Positions 35,849-44,941 of a DNA stretch of 64,000 bases are shown here, piece after piece. This DNA is from Mesorhizobium sp. LSJC280B00 (GTDB lineage Bacteria; Pseudomonadota; Alphaproteobacteria; Rhizobiales; Rhizobiaceae): positions 1 to 64,000 of the forward strand of contig NZ_AYVL01000006.1 of the NCBI RefSeq assembly GCF_000502835.1, given 5' to 3'. The notes under the pieces are model-generated. The model was given only the letters and a program-made list of their open reading frames with translations, searched no databases and was not told the origin of the DNA. Both the position numbers and the translations under genes were made by a program. Position 1 is the first letter of the stretch; each line of letters starts with the position of its first letter.

Positions 35849-36487
35849 ATGACCTCGATCGATTCAGTCGGCTTGAAAAGAATGTTCGATGAGATCGCGG
35901 CGGCGATCGACGCCGACAAGGACAGGCTCTGCCAACTCGACGGCGTCATCGGCGACGCCGACCATGGCATCGCCATGGCACTAGGCTTCAGTGCTGCGCG
36001 CGATGCACTAGCGCAACTCGACCTCGCGGCGACCGAGCCGACGGCGCTGCTCAACACTGCGGCGAAATCCTTCCTCAACGCGGTCGGCGCCTCGTCAGGC
36101 CCGCTCTATGCGACCGCCTTCATGCGCGGTGCCGCCGCCGTCAAAGGCAAGGCAATTCTGGAGGACGCTGACATCATCGCCATGCTCCGGGCGATGGCGC
36201 AAGGCATCCAGGATCGCGGCAAGGCCGAGCTCGGCGAAAAGACCATGGTCGACGCCTGGCTGCCGGCGGCGCAAGCAGCGGGTGCCGCGCAGGAAGCCGG
36301 CAAGAGCCTGTCCGAGAGCCTGGAGGCTGCACTTGCAGCGGCCGAACGAGGTGCCGAGGCGACCAAGGACATGATCGCCGCCAAGGGCCGCTCATCGCGG
36401 CTCGGCGAGCGCTCGCTCGGGCATATGGACCCCGGCGCCGCGTCGGCCGTGACGATCATCAGGGCGATGCGGAACAGTCTGGCTTAG
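35849..36487 (+). CDS. dhaL: DhaL-type kinase, ATP-binding subunit
   Basis: A 212-aa DhaL domain protein, which binds the nucleotide and passes phosphate to the ketose on DhaK. The magnesium-binding aspartates lie in [16 protein letters not shown] near residue 33 and the phosphate loop in [12 protein letters not shown]. In PTS-linked systems DhaL keeps ADP as cofactor; in ATP-dependent enzymes the two domains are fused. Here they are split with no DhaM. Its stop overlaps the stop of eryI by 4 bases, tail to tail. Confidence 0.88.
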   Translation: MTSIDSVGLKRMFDEIAAAIDADKDRLCQLDGVIGDADHGIAMALGFSAARDALAQLDLAATEPTALLNTAAKSFLNAVGASSGPLYATAFMRGAAAVKGKAILEDADIIAMLRAMAQGIQDRGKAELGEKTMVDAWLPAAQAAGAAQEAGKSLSESLEAALAAAERGAEATKDMIAAKGRSSRLGERSLGHMDPGAASAVTIIRAMRNSLA

Positions 36488-36927
36488 CCCCGCTTCGCCG
36501 CGTCGAGCCTGTCGATGGCCTGGACATTGCCGGCCGATGGTCCCTTCTCATCGAATTCCGATGCGAGCCAGGCGTCGACGATCGACTTGGCCAGTTCCGG
36601 GCCGATGACGCGCGCGCCCATGGTGATGATCTGGGCGTTGTTGGATTTCGCGGCGCGCTCTGCCGAATAGGTGTCGTGGGTGAGTGCGGCGCGAATGCCG
36701 GGCACCTTGTTGGCGGATATGGATACGCCGATGCCGGTGCCGCAAAACAGGATGCCGCGATCGTTTTCGCCGTCCAGGATGGTCTGCGCGAGCTTCTGTG
36801 ACAGGTCGGCATAGTAGCCCGACTGGCTGAGGTCGCTAACCGTGAGGCCGGGCTTGGTAGCGAGGTGAGCGGCAATGACGTCGAGCAGCGGCTTGCCGGC
36901 GCTATCAGCTCCAATGGCAATTTTCAT
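36484..36927 (-). CDS. eryI: D-Erythrose-4-phosphate isomerase (RpiB family, EryI)
   Basis: A 147-aa RpiB-type isomerase. In Brucella the homologue EryI turns D-erythrulose-4-P into D-erythrose-4-P, the last step of erythritol use. The active-site cysteine is in [15 protein letters not shown], and the [15 protein letters not shown] segment follows. AAGGA lies 8 bases before the ATG. It is 26 bases downstream of eryH on the same strand. Its place in an ery locus argues for this reaction over ribose-5-P isomerase. It is convergent with dhaL. Confidence 0.9.
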   Translation of the reverse strand: MKIAIGADSAGKPLLDVIAAHLATKPGLTVSDLSQSGYYADLSQKLAQTILDGENDRGILFCGTGIGVSISANKVPGIRAALTHDTYSAERAAKSNNAQIITMGARVIGPELAKSIVDAWLASEFDEKGPSAGNVQAIDRLDAAKRG

Positions 36928-36953
36928 GTTCCGTTTCCTTCCTGTTTGATGAT

Positions 36954-37712
36954 TCAGATCGCCGCCGAGGCGCGCTTGAGGATGTCGACATAGCCGTCCG
37001 CCTGCCAGGCCGAGCGGCCGATGAACAAGCCGTCGATGTTGGGCTGGCCGACCAGTTCGGCGGCATTTTGCGGATTGACGCTGCCGCCATAAAGCACCGG
37101 CGGCACCATCGGCAGCAGGTCGCGTGCGATTTTCTTGATTAGCGCCTGCTGCCTGTCGGCATAGTCCGAACTGGCCGGCACGCCCTTGTCGCCGATCGCC
37201 CAGACGGGCTCATAGGCAAACAGGATCGTCGCCGCCTTCGCCGCGCCTTCGAGAAACTGCAGCGCGCCGTGCACCTGCAAGGCCAGCACCGCAGCGGCCT
37301 GCCCGCTGTCGCGTTGAGCCAAGGTCTCGCCGACGCAGATGAGTGGCACGAGACCGTGCTTCACCGCCGCCGCAGTCTTCAGCCCGACAGCCTTGTCGGT
37401 CTCGCCGAAATGCTCGCGCCGTTCGCTGTGGCCGAGCTCGACCATGTCGAGCCCGCAGTCTTTCAGCATGACCGGCGAGATCTCGCCGGTCCAGGCGCCG
37501 GCGTCGGTCCAATGCATGTTCTGCGCGCCGACCTTGATGCGCGTCGGCGACAGCGCTTTCTTGACCTCGCGGATCGCCGTGAAGGGCGGGATGACGAAAG
37601 GCTGGATGCGCTCGTCGAAACCGGGGACGAACTCCGCCAGCGCCTCGGCGAAAGCCATCGCCTCGGCGAGCGTCTTGTTCATTTTCCAGCTGGTGCCGAC
37701 CCAATAAACCAT
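36954..37712 (-). CDS. eryH: D-3-Tetrulose-4-phosphate isomerase (TpiA2/TpiB family, EryH)
   Basis: A 252-aa triosephosphate-isomerase-like enzyme. In Brucella, EryH converts D-3-tetrulose-4-P to D-erythrulose-4-P. The catalytic lysine is in [14 protein letters not shown], the histidine in [14 protein letters not shown] and the glutamate in [13 protein letters not shown]. The opening GTSWKMNK, rather than the GNWKMN of glycolytic enzymes, marks the EryH branch. Its start is 10 bases from the eryR stop, so eryR, eryH and eryI form one operon. Confidence 0.9.
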   Translation of the reverse strand: MVYWVGTSWKMNKTLAEAMAFAEALAEFVPGFDERIQPFVIPPFTAIREVKKALSPTRIKVGAQNMHWTDAGAWTGEISPVMLKDCGLDMVELGHSERREHFGETDKAVGLKTAAAVKHGLVPLICVGETLAQRDSGQAAAVLALQVHGALQFLEGAAKAATILFAYEPVWAIGDKGVPASSDYADRQQALIKKIARDLLPMVPPVLYGGSVNPQNAAELVGQPNIDGLFIGRSAWQADGYVDILKRASAAI

Positions 37713-37722
37713 GCGTGCCCTC

Positions 37723-38487
37723 CTATTCTGCGATCACTGTCAGCGAAACGCCGGCACCATCCAGCGCGGCGCGCATCTGCGGCTGCGGCTCGCGGCCGGT
37801 GAAGACCGTGTCAAAGGCCTTGAGATCTGTCAGGAAGTGCAAGGCAGTGCGGCCGAATTTCCCATGATCGACCAGCAGATATTTGCGCGCTGCTGCGGCC
37901 ATCATCAGCCGTTTGGTCTGGACCACTTCCTGATCCTGGTGAAAGGCAGAGGCACCATGGATGGCCGATGACGACAGGAACGCGACATCGGCGCGCAATG
38001 ATTTCAGCGTGTCCTCGGCGAGCAGGCCGAAGAAGCCGTGAAATTTCTTGTTGTATTGGCCGCCGAGCGCAATCAGGTTGATGCCGGCAACGCCCGCCAA
38101 ATCCTGGATGACAGCCAGATTGTTCGAGATCACCGTCAGCGGACGCAGATCGGCAAGATGCCGAGCAACGCCGCCCGCGGTTGAGCCGTCGTCGATGATC
38201 ACCGTCTGACCCGGTTCGATCATCGTCACGGCAGCGGCGGCGATGCGCTTCTTTTCGTCGCCGGCCAGCCGCTGGCGGTAGCGGAAATCGCTCTCGAAAA
38301 GGCTGCTCGGCTGGATCGAGGCGCCGCCGCGCACCTTGCGCAGGAAGCCGCTTTCCTCGAGCTCGTCGAGGTCGCGGTGGACAGTCATCTTTGACACGCC
38401 GAAGCGTGAGGCAAGATCGTCGACACTGGCGGTGCCGATGTCCATCAGAAAATCCATGATGCCTTGCCGACGGCCGTCGCTCTTCAT
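37723..38487 (-). CDS. eryR: DeoR-family repressor of the erythritol locus (EryR)
   Basis: A 254-aa DeoR-type regulator with an N-terminal helix-turn-helix (VDDLASRFGVSKMTVHRDLD) and a C-terminal sugar-phosphate sensor domain of the DeoR type (VIIDDGSTAGGVARHL, YLLVDHGKFG). The ATG at 38487 is preceded by AGGAAG. It is the first gene of an operon with eryH and eryI and is divergent from the class II aldolase. A DeoR regulator at this place is typical of rhizobial erythritol loci. The inverted repeat at 38518-38576 is its likely binding region. Confidence 0.88.
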   Translation of the reverse strand: MKSDGRRQGIMDFLMDIGTASVDDLASRFGVSKMTVHRDLDELEESGFLRKVRGGASIQPSSLFESDFRYRQRLAGDEKKRIAAAAVTMIEPGQTVIIDDGSTAGGVARHLADLRPLTVISNNLAVIQDLAGVAGINLIALGGQYNKKFHGFFGLLAEDTLKSLRADVAFLSSSAIHGASAFHQDQEVVQTKRLMMAAAARKYLLVDHGKFGRTALHFLTDLKAFDTVFTGREPQPQMRAALDGAGVSLTVIAE

Positions 38488-38517
38488 TTCCGCGGCTTCC
38501 TCGTGCAATCCGGTTCC

Positions 38518-38576
38518 GAGATATAACAGCAAACGTCGCACAAGCCACCAAATTTTTTGTGATAATGTTATATCTC
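38518..38576. promoter_or_regulatory. Inverted-repeat operator pair between eryR and the aldolase gene
   Basis: GAGATATAAC (38518-38527) and GTTATATCTC (38567-38576) are perfect inverted 10-mers 39 bases apart, with a related GATAATGTTATATC overlapping the right copy. The region is the AT-rich part of the 256-base divergent spacer. Candidate EryR sites. Confidence 0.6.
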
Positions 38577-38743
38577 CATGGGATATCATGACGCTTCTGC
38601 TCGCGTCCTGTAACAAGAATTGCTGCCGGCCGAGCGCCCAGCGGTTGCGGTGCCGCGGAAATCCGGCCAGAAGCATCAGGGGCTCGACGACAACCGAACG
38701 GCCCGCAAACACTGGCTCGAAACCGGATACGGGAGACTACTGA

Positions 38744-39808
38744 GTGGCTCGCATCACACTGAGACAATTGCTCGATCATGCCGCCGAATACGGCTACGGC
38801 GTGCCTGCCTTCAACATGAACAATATGGAACAGGGCCTCGCCATCATGGAGGCAGCCGAGGAGACCAAATCGCCGGTTATCCTGCAGGCGAGCCGCGGCG
38901 CGCGAGCCTACGCCAACGATGTGGTGCTGGCCAAGCTGATCGACGCGCTGGTCGAAATCCATCCCGATATCCCGGTCTGCATGCATCTCGACCATGGCAA
39001 CAACGAAGCGACCTGCGTCACCGCGATCCAGCACGGCTTCACCTCCGTGATGATGGACGGATCGCTGAGGGAAGACGGCAAGACGCCGGCCGACTACGCC
39101 TATAATTCCGGCATCACCCGCCGCGTCGTCGACATGGCGCATTGGGGCGGCGTCTCGGTGGAAGGCGAGATCGGCGTCCTTGGATCGCTTGAGATGGGCG
39201 GCGGCGAGCAGGAAGACGGCCATGGCGTCGAGGGCGTCATCAGCCACGACCAGCTGCTGACCGACCCGGTGCAGGCCGAACAATTCGTGCGCGACACCCG
39301 TGTCGATGCGCTGGCCGTCGCCATGGGCACCAGCCACGGCGCCTACAAGTTCAGCCGCAAGCCGGACGGCGCTGTGCTGGCCATGAACGTCATCGAGGAA
39401 ATCCACCGCCGTCTGCCGAGCATGCATCTCGTCATGCACGGCTCGTCCTCGGTGCCAGAGGAGTTGCAGGAGATCATCAACAAATATGGCGGCCAGATGA
39501 AGCCGACATGGGGCGTGCCGGTCGAAGAGATCCAGCGCGGCATCAAGCACGGGGTGCGCAAGATCAATATCGATACCGACAACCGCATGGCGCTGACCGG
39601 CGCAATCCGCAAGGTGCTGACCGAGAACCCGAGCGAATTCGATCCGCGCAAATATCTGACGCCGGCAATGGCCGCGATGCGGAAGCTGTGCAAGGAGCGC
39701 TTCGAGCAGTTCGGCACCGCCGGCAACGCACCGAAGATCAAGCCGCTGCCGCTGTCGGAAATGGCCAAGCGCTACAAGTCCGGAAGCCTCGATCCGAAAT
39801 TTGGCTGA
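38744..39808 (+). CDS. fba: Fructose-bisphosphate aldolase, class II (CbbA/Fba type)
   Basis: A 354-aa zinc-dependent aldolase that cleaves or forms fructose-1,6-bisphosphate. Zinc ligands and active-site motifs are visible in [46 protein letters not shown] and [10 protein letters not shown]. The start is a GTG with GGGAG 8 bases upstream. It lies inside the erythritol locus, divergent from eryR and convergent with eryC. Since the ery pathway ends at erythrose-4-P, an aldolase could help link it to hexose phosphates, or it could act on sedoheptulose-bisphosphate; the latter is inference. It ends at a perfect 13-bp hairpin. Confidence 0.9.
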   Translation: MARITLRQLLDHAAEYGYGVPAFNMNNMEQGLAIMEAAEETKSPVILQASRGARAYANDVVLAKLIDALVEIHPDIPVCMHLDHGNNEATCVTAIQHGFTSVMMDGSLREDGKTPADYAYNSGITRRVVDMAHWGGVSVEGEIGVLGSLEMGGGEQEDGHGVEGVISHDQLLTDPVQAEQFVRDTRVDALAVAMGTSHGAYKFSRKPDGAVLAMNVIEEIHRRLPSMHLVMHGSSSVPEELQEIINKYGGQMKPTWGVPVEEIQRGIKHGVRKINIDTDNRMALTGAIRKVLTENPSEFDPRKYLTPAMAAMRKLCKERFEQFGTAGNAPKIKPLPLSEMAKRYKSGSLDPKFG

Positions 39809-39821
39809 CGTATTCCGGTTC

Positions 39822-39850
39822 TGAGCAGGAGCTGCCTCAGCTCCTGCTCA
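39822..39850. terminator. Perfect hairpin between convergent fba and eryC
   Basis: Thirteen-base arms TGAGCAGGAGCTG and CAGCTCCTGCTCA around CCT. There is no T-run, so it may be a Rho-aided or RNA-stabilising end serving both strands. Confidence 0.55.
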
Positions 39851-39855
39851 TCCGA

Positions 39856-40794
39856 TCATGCTCGCGGCAAGAGATCGGCCCTGCCGGTCTCGATAAATGG
39901 TGCCCAGTAGTCGACCGACTCGCGGATCATGGCGATGACCTCGTGGTCGACGGGCTCGCGCTCGCGGAACGACAATTCCAGGCAGATCTCGTTGTCGACG
40001 CCGCCGCCGCGACGCACTGTCTGAAGGAGCTTTTCCGGCGTGATACGGCCGTCGTTGTTGTAGGTCGCAGTGAACGGCCAATGGCCGCCCTTGTTCATCG
40101 ACGACTGCTTGACGTGGATGATCGGCGATTGCCTGGGAAAGGCTTCGGCCCAGGCATAAGGGTCGGTGTCCGCCGGATTGCTCGAGGTCACGTCGCCATG
40201 GTCGATGTCGACCATCATCTTGAGCGGGACGGCCATGCCGGCCGCTTCGATCTCGCGCTGCAGTGCCCGGCAGCTTTCGATCGTATGGCCGAATTCGCGG
40301 CCGACCGACATCGGCTCCCAGAACAGGTAGGTCAAGCCGGCTGCTTTGGCATGCTCGGCGACCTCGCGCCAGCATTCCAGCGCGATGTCGAAAAGCCGCG
40401 CGCGACGTTCAGGATTGTCGTAATCCCGGTGGGTGAAGATCGCGAATTGCGTGCCCATGCCCGCGGCGCCGAGCTCGGCCGAAACTTCTGAAAAGGTCTT
40501 GAACCAGTCGACGTAGTAGCGCCGCACGTCGGCATCGGGATGGCCGAAATGATTGAGCCGGCCGTAAGGGCCGGTCATCGCGGAGGTCACGCGCACACCG
40601 GTGCGGTTGAGCGCGGAGCGGAACAGGCGGACGAATTTGGCGATCGTCGCCGCCGGCCAGCCGGGATTGACGAATTCATGGGTGAGTTGGACGTCCCTGA
40701 TACCGATCTGATAGGCGATCGCGTCGATCAGGTCGTCCGGCTCCGCAAAGCGGTTGACCAGCGGATTGGTGTTGAGCGAAAGCGTAAAGGCCAT
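39856..40794 (-). CDS. eryC: L-3-Tetrulose-4-phosphate racemase (EryC, xylose-isomerase-like)
   Basis: A 312-aa TIM-barrel protein of the xylose-isomerase-like superfamily. In Brucella EryC turns L-3-tetrulose-4-P into D-3-tetrulose-4-P. The protein shows the family's conserved features: LNTNPLVNRFAEPDDLI at the start, MTGPYGRLNHFGHPDADVRR, FWEPMSVGREFG, DIDHGDVTS and HVKQSSMNKGGHWPFTA, with acidic and histidine residues suited to metal binding. It starts at 40794 within the stop of eryB (TGATG overlap). It is the last gene of the main ery operon. Confidence 0.92.
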   Translation of the reverse strand: MAFTLSLNTNPLVNRFAEPDDLIDAIAYQIGIRDVQLTHEFVNPGWPAATIAKFVRLFRSALNRTGVRVTSAMTGPYGRLNHFGHPDADVRRYYVDWFKTFSEVSAELGAAGMGTQFAIFTHRDYDNPERRARLFDIALECWREVAEHAKAAGLTYLFWEPMSVGREFGHTIESCRALQREIEAAGMAVPLKMMVDIDHGDVTSSNPADTDPYAWAEAFPRQSPIIHVKQSSMNKGGHWPFTATYNNDGRITPEKLLQTVRRGGGVDNEICLELSFREREPVDHEVIAMIRESVDYWAPFIETGRADLLPRA

Positions 40795-42311
40795 CAGCCG
40801 GCCTTTGCCAGCCGGCTCGAGCACCAGTCCTCGAAGGCGGTTCTTTCCGCGGCGGACAGATGCAGGCCGTGCTTGGTGCGCCTTTCGAGAATATCGGCGG
40901 CGGTCTCGGCCCATTCATGCTCGAACAGGTAATTGGCTTCGCGCTCGAAAAAATCCTTGCCGAAGCGCCGGCCCAGTTCGGCGAGCGAGGTGGCCGCGCC
41001 GACCAGATCGCGCGTCCTTGTGCCGTAGAGCCTGCCGTAATGCTTGACCAGCGATGCCGGCATCCAGGGAAATTCATGGCCGAGGTCGCCCAGAAACTGC
41101 TCGAAATCGGCATTGGCGATATCGCCGCCCGGCAGGTGCCCTTTCGAGGTCCACGGCTTGCCCATTTTCGGAAAGAACGGGGCGATACGGTCGAGCGCGT
41201 GCTCGGCCAATTTGCGGAAGGTGGTGATCTTGCCGCCGAAGACCGAAAGCAGCGGCGCCTGCCCAGCCGGTGCGTCGAGTTCGAATATGTAATCGCGGGT
41301 CACCGCGCTCGGATTGTCGGCATTGTCGTCATAGAGCGGCCTGACGCCGGAAAACGAGTAGACGACGTCGCTTCGTGCGAGCTGGCGCTTGAAGTAGCGA
41401 TTGACTGCCTTGATCAGGTAATCGATCTCGCTCGCATCGGCGGTCACGTCCTCCGGCCGCCCGTCATAGGGAATGTCAGTGGTGCCGATCAGCGCCAGAT
41501 CGTTCTGATAGGGATTGATGAAGATCACCCGCTTGTCGCTGTTCTGAACGAGATAGGCCTGCCGCCCTTCCCAGAATTTTGGCACGACGATGTGGCTGCC
41601 CTTGACCAGGCGCACGTTGCGCCTGGAATTCTGGCCGGCGACGCGGTTGATGACGTCGTCGACCCAGGGTCCGGCGGCGTTGATCAGCGCCCGTGCCCGG
41701 ACTGTGGTCCTGACGCCGGTTCGACCGTCGCGCATCTCGATCGACCACAGGCCGTTTTCGCGACGGGCGGCTATGCAGGCGGTGCGGGTGAATATCCTGG
41801 CTCCGCGCTCAGCGGCGTCGAGCGCGTCGATGACGACCAGGCGAGCGTCATCGACCCAGCAGTCAGAATATTCGAAGCCGCGCTTGAAGGCGTCCTTGAT
41901 CGGCGCGCCTTCGGGCGCGGTGCGCAGGTCGAGCGTACGCGTGGCCGGCAGCCGCTTGCGGCCGCCAAGATGGTCGTAGAGGAACAGGCCGAGCCGGACC
42001 AGCCAGGCCGGCCGGTCATCGGGGCTGTGCGGCAGCACGAAGCGCATCGGCCAGATGATGTGCGGCGCGGATTCGAGCAGCACCTCGCGTTCGATCAGCG
42101 CCTCCCGCACCAAGCGGAACTCGTAATATTCGAGATAGCGCAAACCGCCATGAACGAGCTTTCCCGATCGCGAACTGGTGCCCTCGGCGAGATCGTCTTT
42201 TTCGCAAAGAATGACCGACAGCCCCCGGCCTGCCGCATCGCGCGCGATACCGGCGCCATTGACGCCGCCGCCGATGACGAAGAGGTCGACGATTTCGGTT
42301 TCACCGCTCAT
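40794..42311 (-). CDS. eryB: L-Erythritol-4-phosphate dehydrogenase (EryB, GlpD-like)
   Basis: A 505-aa FAD-dependent dehydrogenase related to glycerol-3-phosphate dehydrogenase, which oxidises L-erythritol-4-P to L-3-tetrulose-4-P at the membrane and feeds the quinone pool. The FAD-binding motif GGGVNGAGIARDAAGRG lies at residues about 14-30, followed by SSRSGKLVHGGLRYLEYYEF, and the GlpD C-terminal cap domain is present. It overlaps eryC by one base and lies 19 bases downstream of the D-2-hydroxyacid dehydrogenase. The place in the ery operon decides EryB rather than GlpD. Confidence 0.92.
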   Translation of the reverse strand: MSGETEIVDLFVIGGGVNGAGIARDAAGRGLSVILCEKDDLAEGTSSRSGKLVHGGLRYLEYYEFRLVREALIEREVLLESAPHIIWPMRFVLPHSPDDRPAWLVRLGLFLYDHLGGRKRLPATRTLDLRTAPEGAPIKDAFKRGFEYSDCWVDDARLVVIDALDAAERGARIFTRTACIAARRENGLWSIEMRDGRTGVRTTVRARALINAAGPWVDDVINRVAGQNSRRNVRLVKGSHIVVPKFWEGRQAYLVQNSDKRVIFINPYQNDLALIGTTDIPYDGRPEDVTADASEIDYLIKAVNRYFKRQLARSDVVYSFSGVRPLYDDNADNPSAVTRDYIFELDAPAGQAPLLSVFGGKITTFRKLAEHALDRIAPFFPKMGKPWTSKGHLPGGDIANADFEQFLGDLGHEFPWMPASLVKHYGRLYGTRTRDLVGAATSLAELGRRFGKDFFEREANYLFEHEWAETAADILERRTKHGLHLSAAERTAFEDWCSSRLAKAG

Positions 42312-42330
42312 CTCGCTCTATGCCCTGTCG

Positions 42331-43371
42331 TCAGCATGGATTGACCGGAGGCAGACCGGCGATGAAGCGGCGCACTTCCTCGGCCGCCTGCTCGGCCGCG
42401 TAGGTCACGGTGCGTACCGACGCGCCGGCGATATGCGGCGTCAGCGTCACGTTCGGCAGTTGCAACAGCGGCCAGTCGGCAGGCACTGGCTCGACGGCGA
42501 ACGTCTCCAGCATAGCACTGCCGATGTGTCCCGAGACGAGCGCCTCGTAGAGCGCATCGTAGTCGACCAGCGGTCCGCGCGCGGTATTGACGAAGATCAC
42601 GCCGGGCTTCATCCGGGCGATGGCGTCCTTGCCGATCAGGCCGCGCGTCTCCTCGGTGACCCGGGAATGCAGCGTGACCACATCGGAGCGCGATAGGAGA
42701 TCGTCCAGCGCAACCAGTTCGACCCCGGCATTGCGGTCCTCGGCGTTCAATTGCACATAGGGATCGCAGACCAGGATGCGGCAGCCGAAGGCGCGCAGCA
42801 GCCGTACCAGCCTGGTGCCGATATTGCCGTAGCCGATGACGCCGACGGTCATTTCGTTGAGCTCGCGGCCGGTACGGTCGGCGCGGTAGAGATCGCCGCG
42901 CCACTCGCCCTTGCGCAAGGCTTCGTGGCCGACGCGGATCAGCCGCGTTTCGGCGAGAATGGCGCCGATGGTGAACTCGGCTACGGCGCTGGCATTGCGG
43001 CCGGGCACATTGACAACGGTAATGCCGTGGGCCTTGGCGGCGGCCATGTCGATGTTGATCGGTCCGCCGCGCGAGACCGCAACCAGCTTGAGCGTGGGCA
43101 GGCGCTGCATCATGCTTTCGGAGAGCGGCGCAAGCTGGGTGACGAAGATTTCGGCGTCGCCGATGAAATCCACCACCTCGTCGGGATCGCCGAAATACTC
43201 CTTGACCTTGTCCAGACCAAGCGCGGCATTGCCGAATTGCATCGGCTCGTCGGGCCAAGCGGTCTCAATGCTGCGGATGTCGAGATTGTCGCCGCAGGCC
43301 GCCTCGATTTTCTCGCGAAACACTTCCGGAAGCATGAAGCGGTCGCCGATGATCGCAATTTTCTTGGGCAT
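42331..43371 (-). CDS. D-2-Hydroxyacid dehydrogenase family protein in the ery operon
   Basis: A 346-aa NAD(P)-dependent dehydrogenase of the D-isomer-specific 2-hydroxyacid family (phosphoglycerate-dehydrogenase-like). The Rossmann motif is VGVIGYGNIGTRL; the catalytic set is present: arginine in VNTARGPLVD, glutamate in FAVEP and histidine in LTPHIAGAS. It lies between eryA (7 bases) and eryB (19 bases) in the same transcript, so a role in tetritol or tetronate metabolism is likely. Possible substrates are a tetronate or erythronate-4-P (compare PdxB) formed in a side reaction. Its gene is not part of the Brucella ery operon as I know it. The substrate is not known. Confidence 0.82.
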   Translation of the reverse strand: MPKKIAIIGDRFMLPEVFREKIEAACGDNLDIRSIETAWPDEPMQFGNAALGLDKVKEYFGDPDEVVDFIGDAEIFVTQLAPLSESMMQRLPTLKLVAVSRGGPINIDMAAAKAHGITVVNVPGRNASAVAEFTIGAILAETRLIRVGHEALRKGEWRGDLYRADRTGRELNEMTVGVIGYGNIGTRLVRLLRAFGCRILVCDPYVQLNAEDRNAGVELVALDDLLSRSDVVTLHSRVTEETRGLIGKDAIARMKPGVIFVNTARGPLVDYDALYEALVSGHIGSAMLETFAVEPVPADWPLLQLPNVTLTPHIAGASVRTVTYAAEQAAEEVRRFIAGLPPVNPC

Positions 43372-43378
43372 GCTCTTC

Positions 43379-44941
43379 TCAATTCACGTCGGTTTGCCTG
43401 GACGCGGCCATCGAGCGCCAGACCGGCCGCAGCGCCTCATGCGCCAATGTGTAGGACGGAGCCATCGCCTCATAGGCAGCGGCAAGTTTCCGATCGCTGG
43501 GTTCGGCCGTACGGAGCAAAGGCGTGACCCATTCGCTGACGCAATCGTCCATCGATGCGTATTGGCCGACGCAGACCGCAGCAATCATTGCGGCGCCCGC
43601 AGCACCGGCCTCCTCGCGTTCGCTGGTGCGAATGTCGGCTCCGACCGCAGCACCCAGGATCTTGCGCAGAGCCGGGCTCCTGGCCGCTCCGCCGGTCAGG
43701 CGGATTTCCTTGGGCAGTGGCCCCATGGCGGCGTAGCAATCGCGTGCCGCGAAAGCCAGCCCCTCGAACACCGCGCGGACCATGTCGGCATAGCCGTGCC
43801 TGGACGAAATGCCGATGAAGCCGGCCCTGGCATTGGCATCGACGAACGGCCCGCGCTCGCCGGCCTCCGAGACATAGGGCTGGTAGAGCAGCGAGCCTGG
43901 CTCGGACGACGATATCCACTGGTCGACCAGCGCGATCATCTCGCCATTGGTCCGCGTAATACCTTGCGAGGCGAGAATGCCGGAGGCGAGGCCAAGGACC
44001 CAGTCGATATTGAGCGTTGCCGCCATGTTCGACTGCATCTGCGCAAAGACGCCGGGTGCCGGCATCGTCATCGTGTAGCCGGTTGCAGCCTCGTTGAGCA
44101 GAACCTCGTCCGGCGTTTCGGCAAGCCGCATATGCATTCCGGTGGAGCCGATGATCGAGCATCCCGGCTTGCGTTCGCGATCGAACAGGCCGGCGCCGAG
44201 CGCCGTGCAGGCGACATCGACATAGGCCAGAACGACCGGTGTGCCGGCGAGCAGGCCAGTCGCATCGGCTGCTGCCACCGACAGCGAGGTGCTTTGCCTG
44301 GTGCCATCGACGATGGGCGGCAACAGATGCCGGAGATCGGTGACGCCGAGTACCTCGAGCACATCATCGCAATAGCCGCGCGTGCGGAAGTCGCCGAAGG
44401 TGAAGGTGCCCTCGGACGGGTCGGTGGCGCGGTGGCCGGTCAACTTGAAATAGAGCCAGTCCTTGCAGTGGAACGCCGTCGCTGCATTGGCAAGCATCGC
44501 GGGCATGTGGCGCTTCATGAACACGAACTGCGATCCCTGCTGGCAGGCAGCGAGCCCGCTGCCGGTCTTTTCGAAGCGCAGCCGGTCCTCCGGCCGCGCG
44601 CGGATCTCCTCGACGACCGCGGCAGCGCGCGCGTCGAGCCACAGCCAGCCCTTGGCAACCGGCTCGCCATCCTTGTCGATCAGCCAGGTACCGTCGCCCT
44701 GCCCGGTCACGGCGATGGCAATGGTCCGGCTGGCGAGATCCGGCACCTTATCGGCAAGCTCGCGCAAGGTCGTCGCGGTATCGGCCCAGGTGCGTGTCAG
44801 GTCCTGCTCGGCGCCGCCGCCCGGCAGTGTCTCGTATTTATTGGGCAGCGCGGCGGACGCGATCTGCCTGCCCGCCGTGTCGAAGGCGACGGATTTTATG
44901 ACAGACGTGCCGGCGTCGATGCCGATCAGCACATCCTGCAT
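43379..44941 (-). CDS. eryA: Erythritol kinase (EryA, FGGY family)
   Basis: A 520-aa FGGY carbohydrate kinase that phosphorylates erythritol to L-erythritol-4-P with ATP. It has DVLIGIDAGTSVIKSVAFD at the N-terminus, VTGQGDGTWLID, WLWLDARAA and the C-terminal LTGGAARSPALRKILGAAV plus GAAGAAMIAA motifs. Start at 44941, where its ATG overlaps the stop of the preceding ATPase gene (TGATG). The length and N-terminal sequence match Brucella EryA closely. First catabolic gene of the operon after the transporter. Confidence 0.92.
   Translation of the reverse strand: MQDVLIGIDAGTSVIKSVAFDTAGRQIASAALPNKYETLPGGGAEQDLTRTWADTATTLRELADKVPDLASRTIAIAVTGQGDGTWLIDKDGEPVAKGWLWLDARAAAVVEEIRARPEDRLRFEKTGSGLAACQQGSQFVFMKRHMPAMLANAATAFHCKDWLYFKLTGHRATDPSEGTFTFGDFRTRGYCDDVLEVLGVTDLRHLLPPIVDGTRQSTSLSVAAADATGLLAGTPVVLAYVDVACTALGAGLFDRERKPGCSIIGSTGMHMRLAETPDEVLLNEAATGYTMTMPAPGVFAQMQSNMAATLNIDWVLGLASGILASQGITRTNGEMIALVDQWISSSEPGSLLYQPYVSEAGERGPFVDANARAGFIGISSRHGYADMVRAVFEGLAFAARDCYAAMGPLPKEIRLTGGAARSPALRKILGAAVGADIRTSEREEAGAAGAAMIAAVCVGQYASMDDCVSEWVTPLLRTAEPSDRKLAAAYEAMAPSYTLAHEALRPVWRSMAASRQTDVN

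Noticed and set aside
36484-37712. Housekeeping ribose-5-phosphate isomerase B and triosephosphate isomerase
   Set aside because: Their operon with eryR and the GTSWKMNK form of the TIM protein fit the erythritol-specific EryI and EryH.
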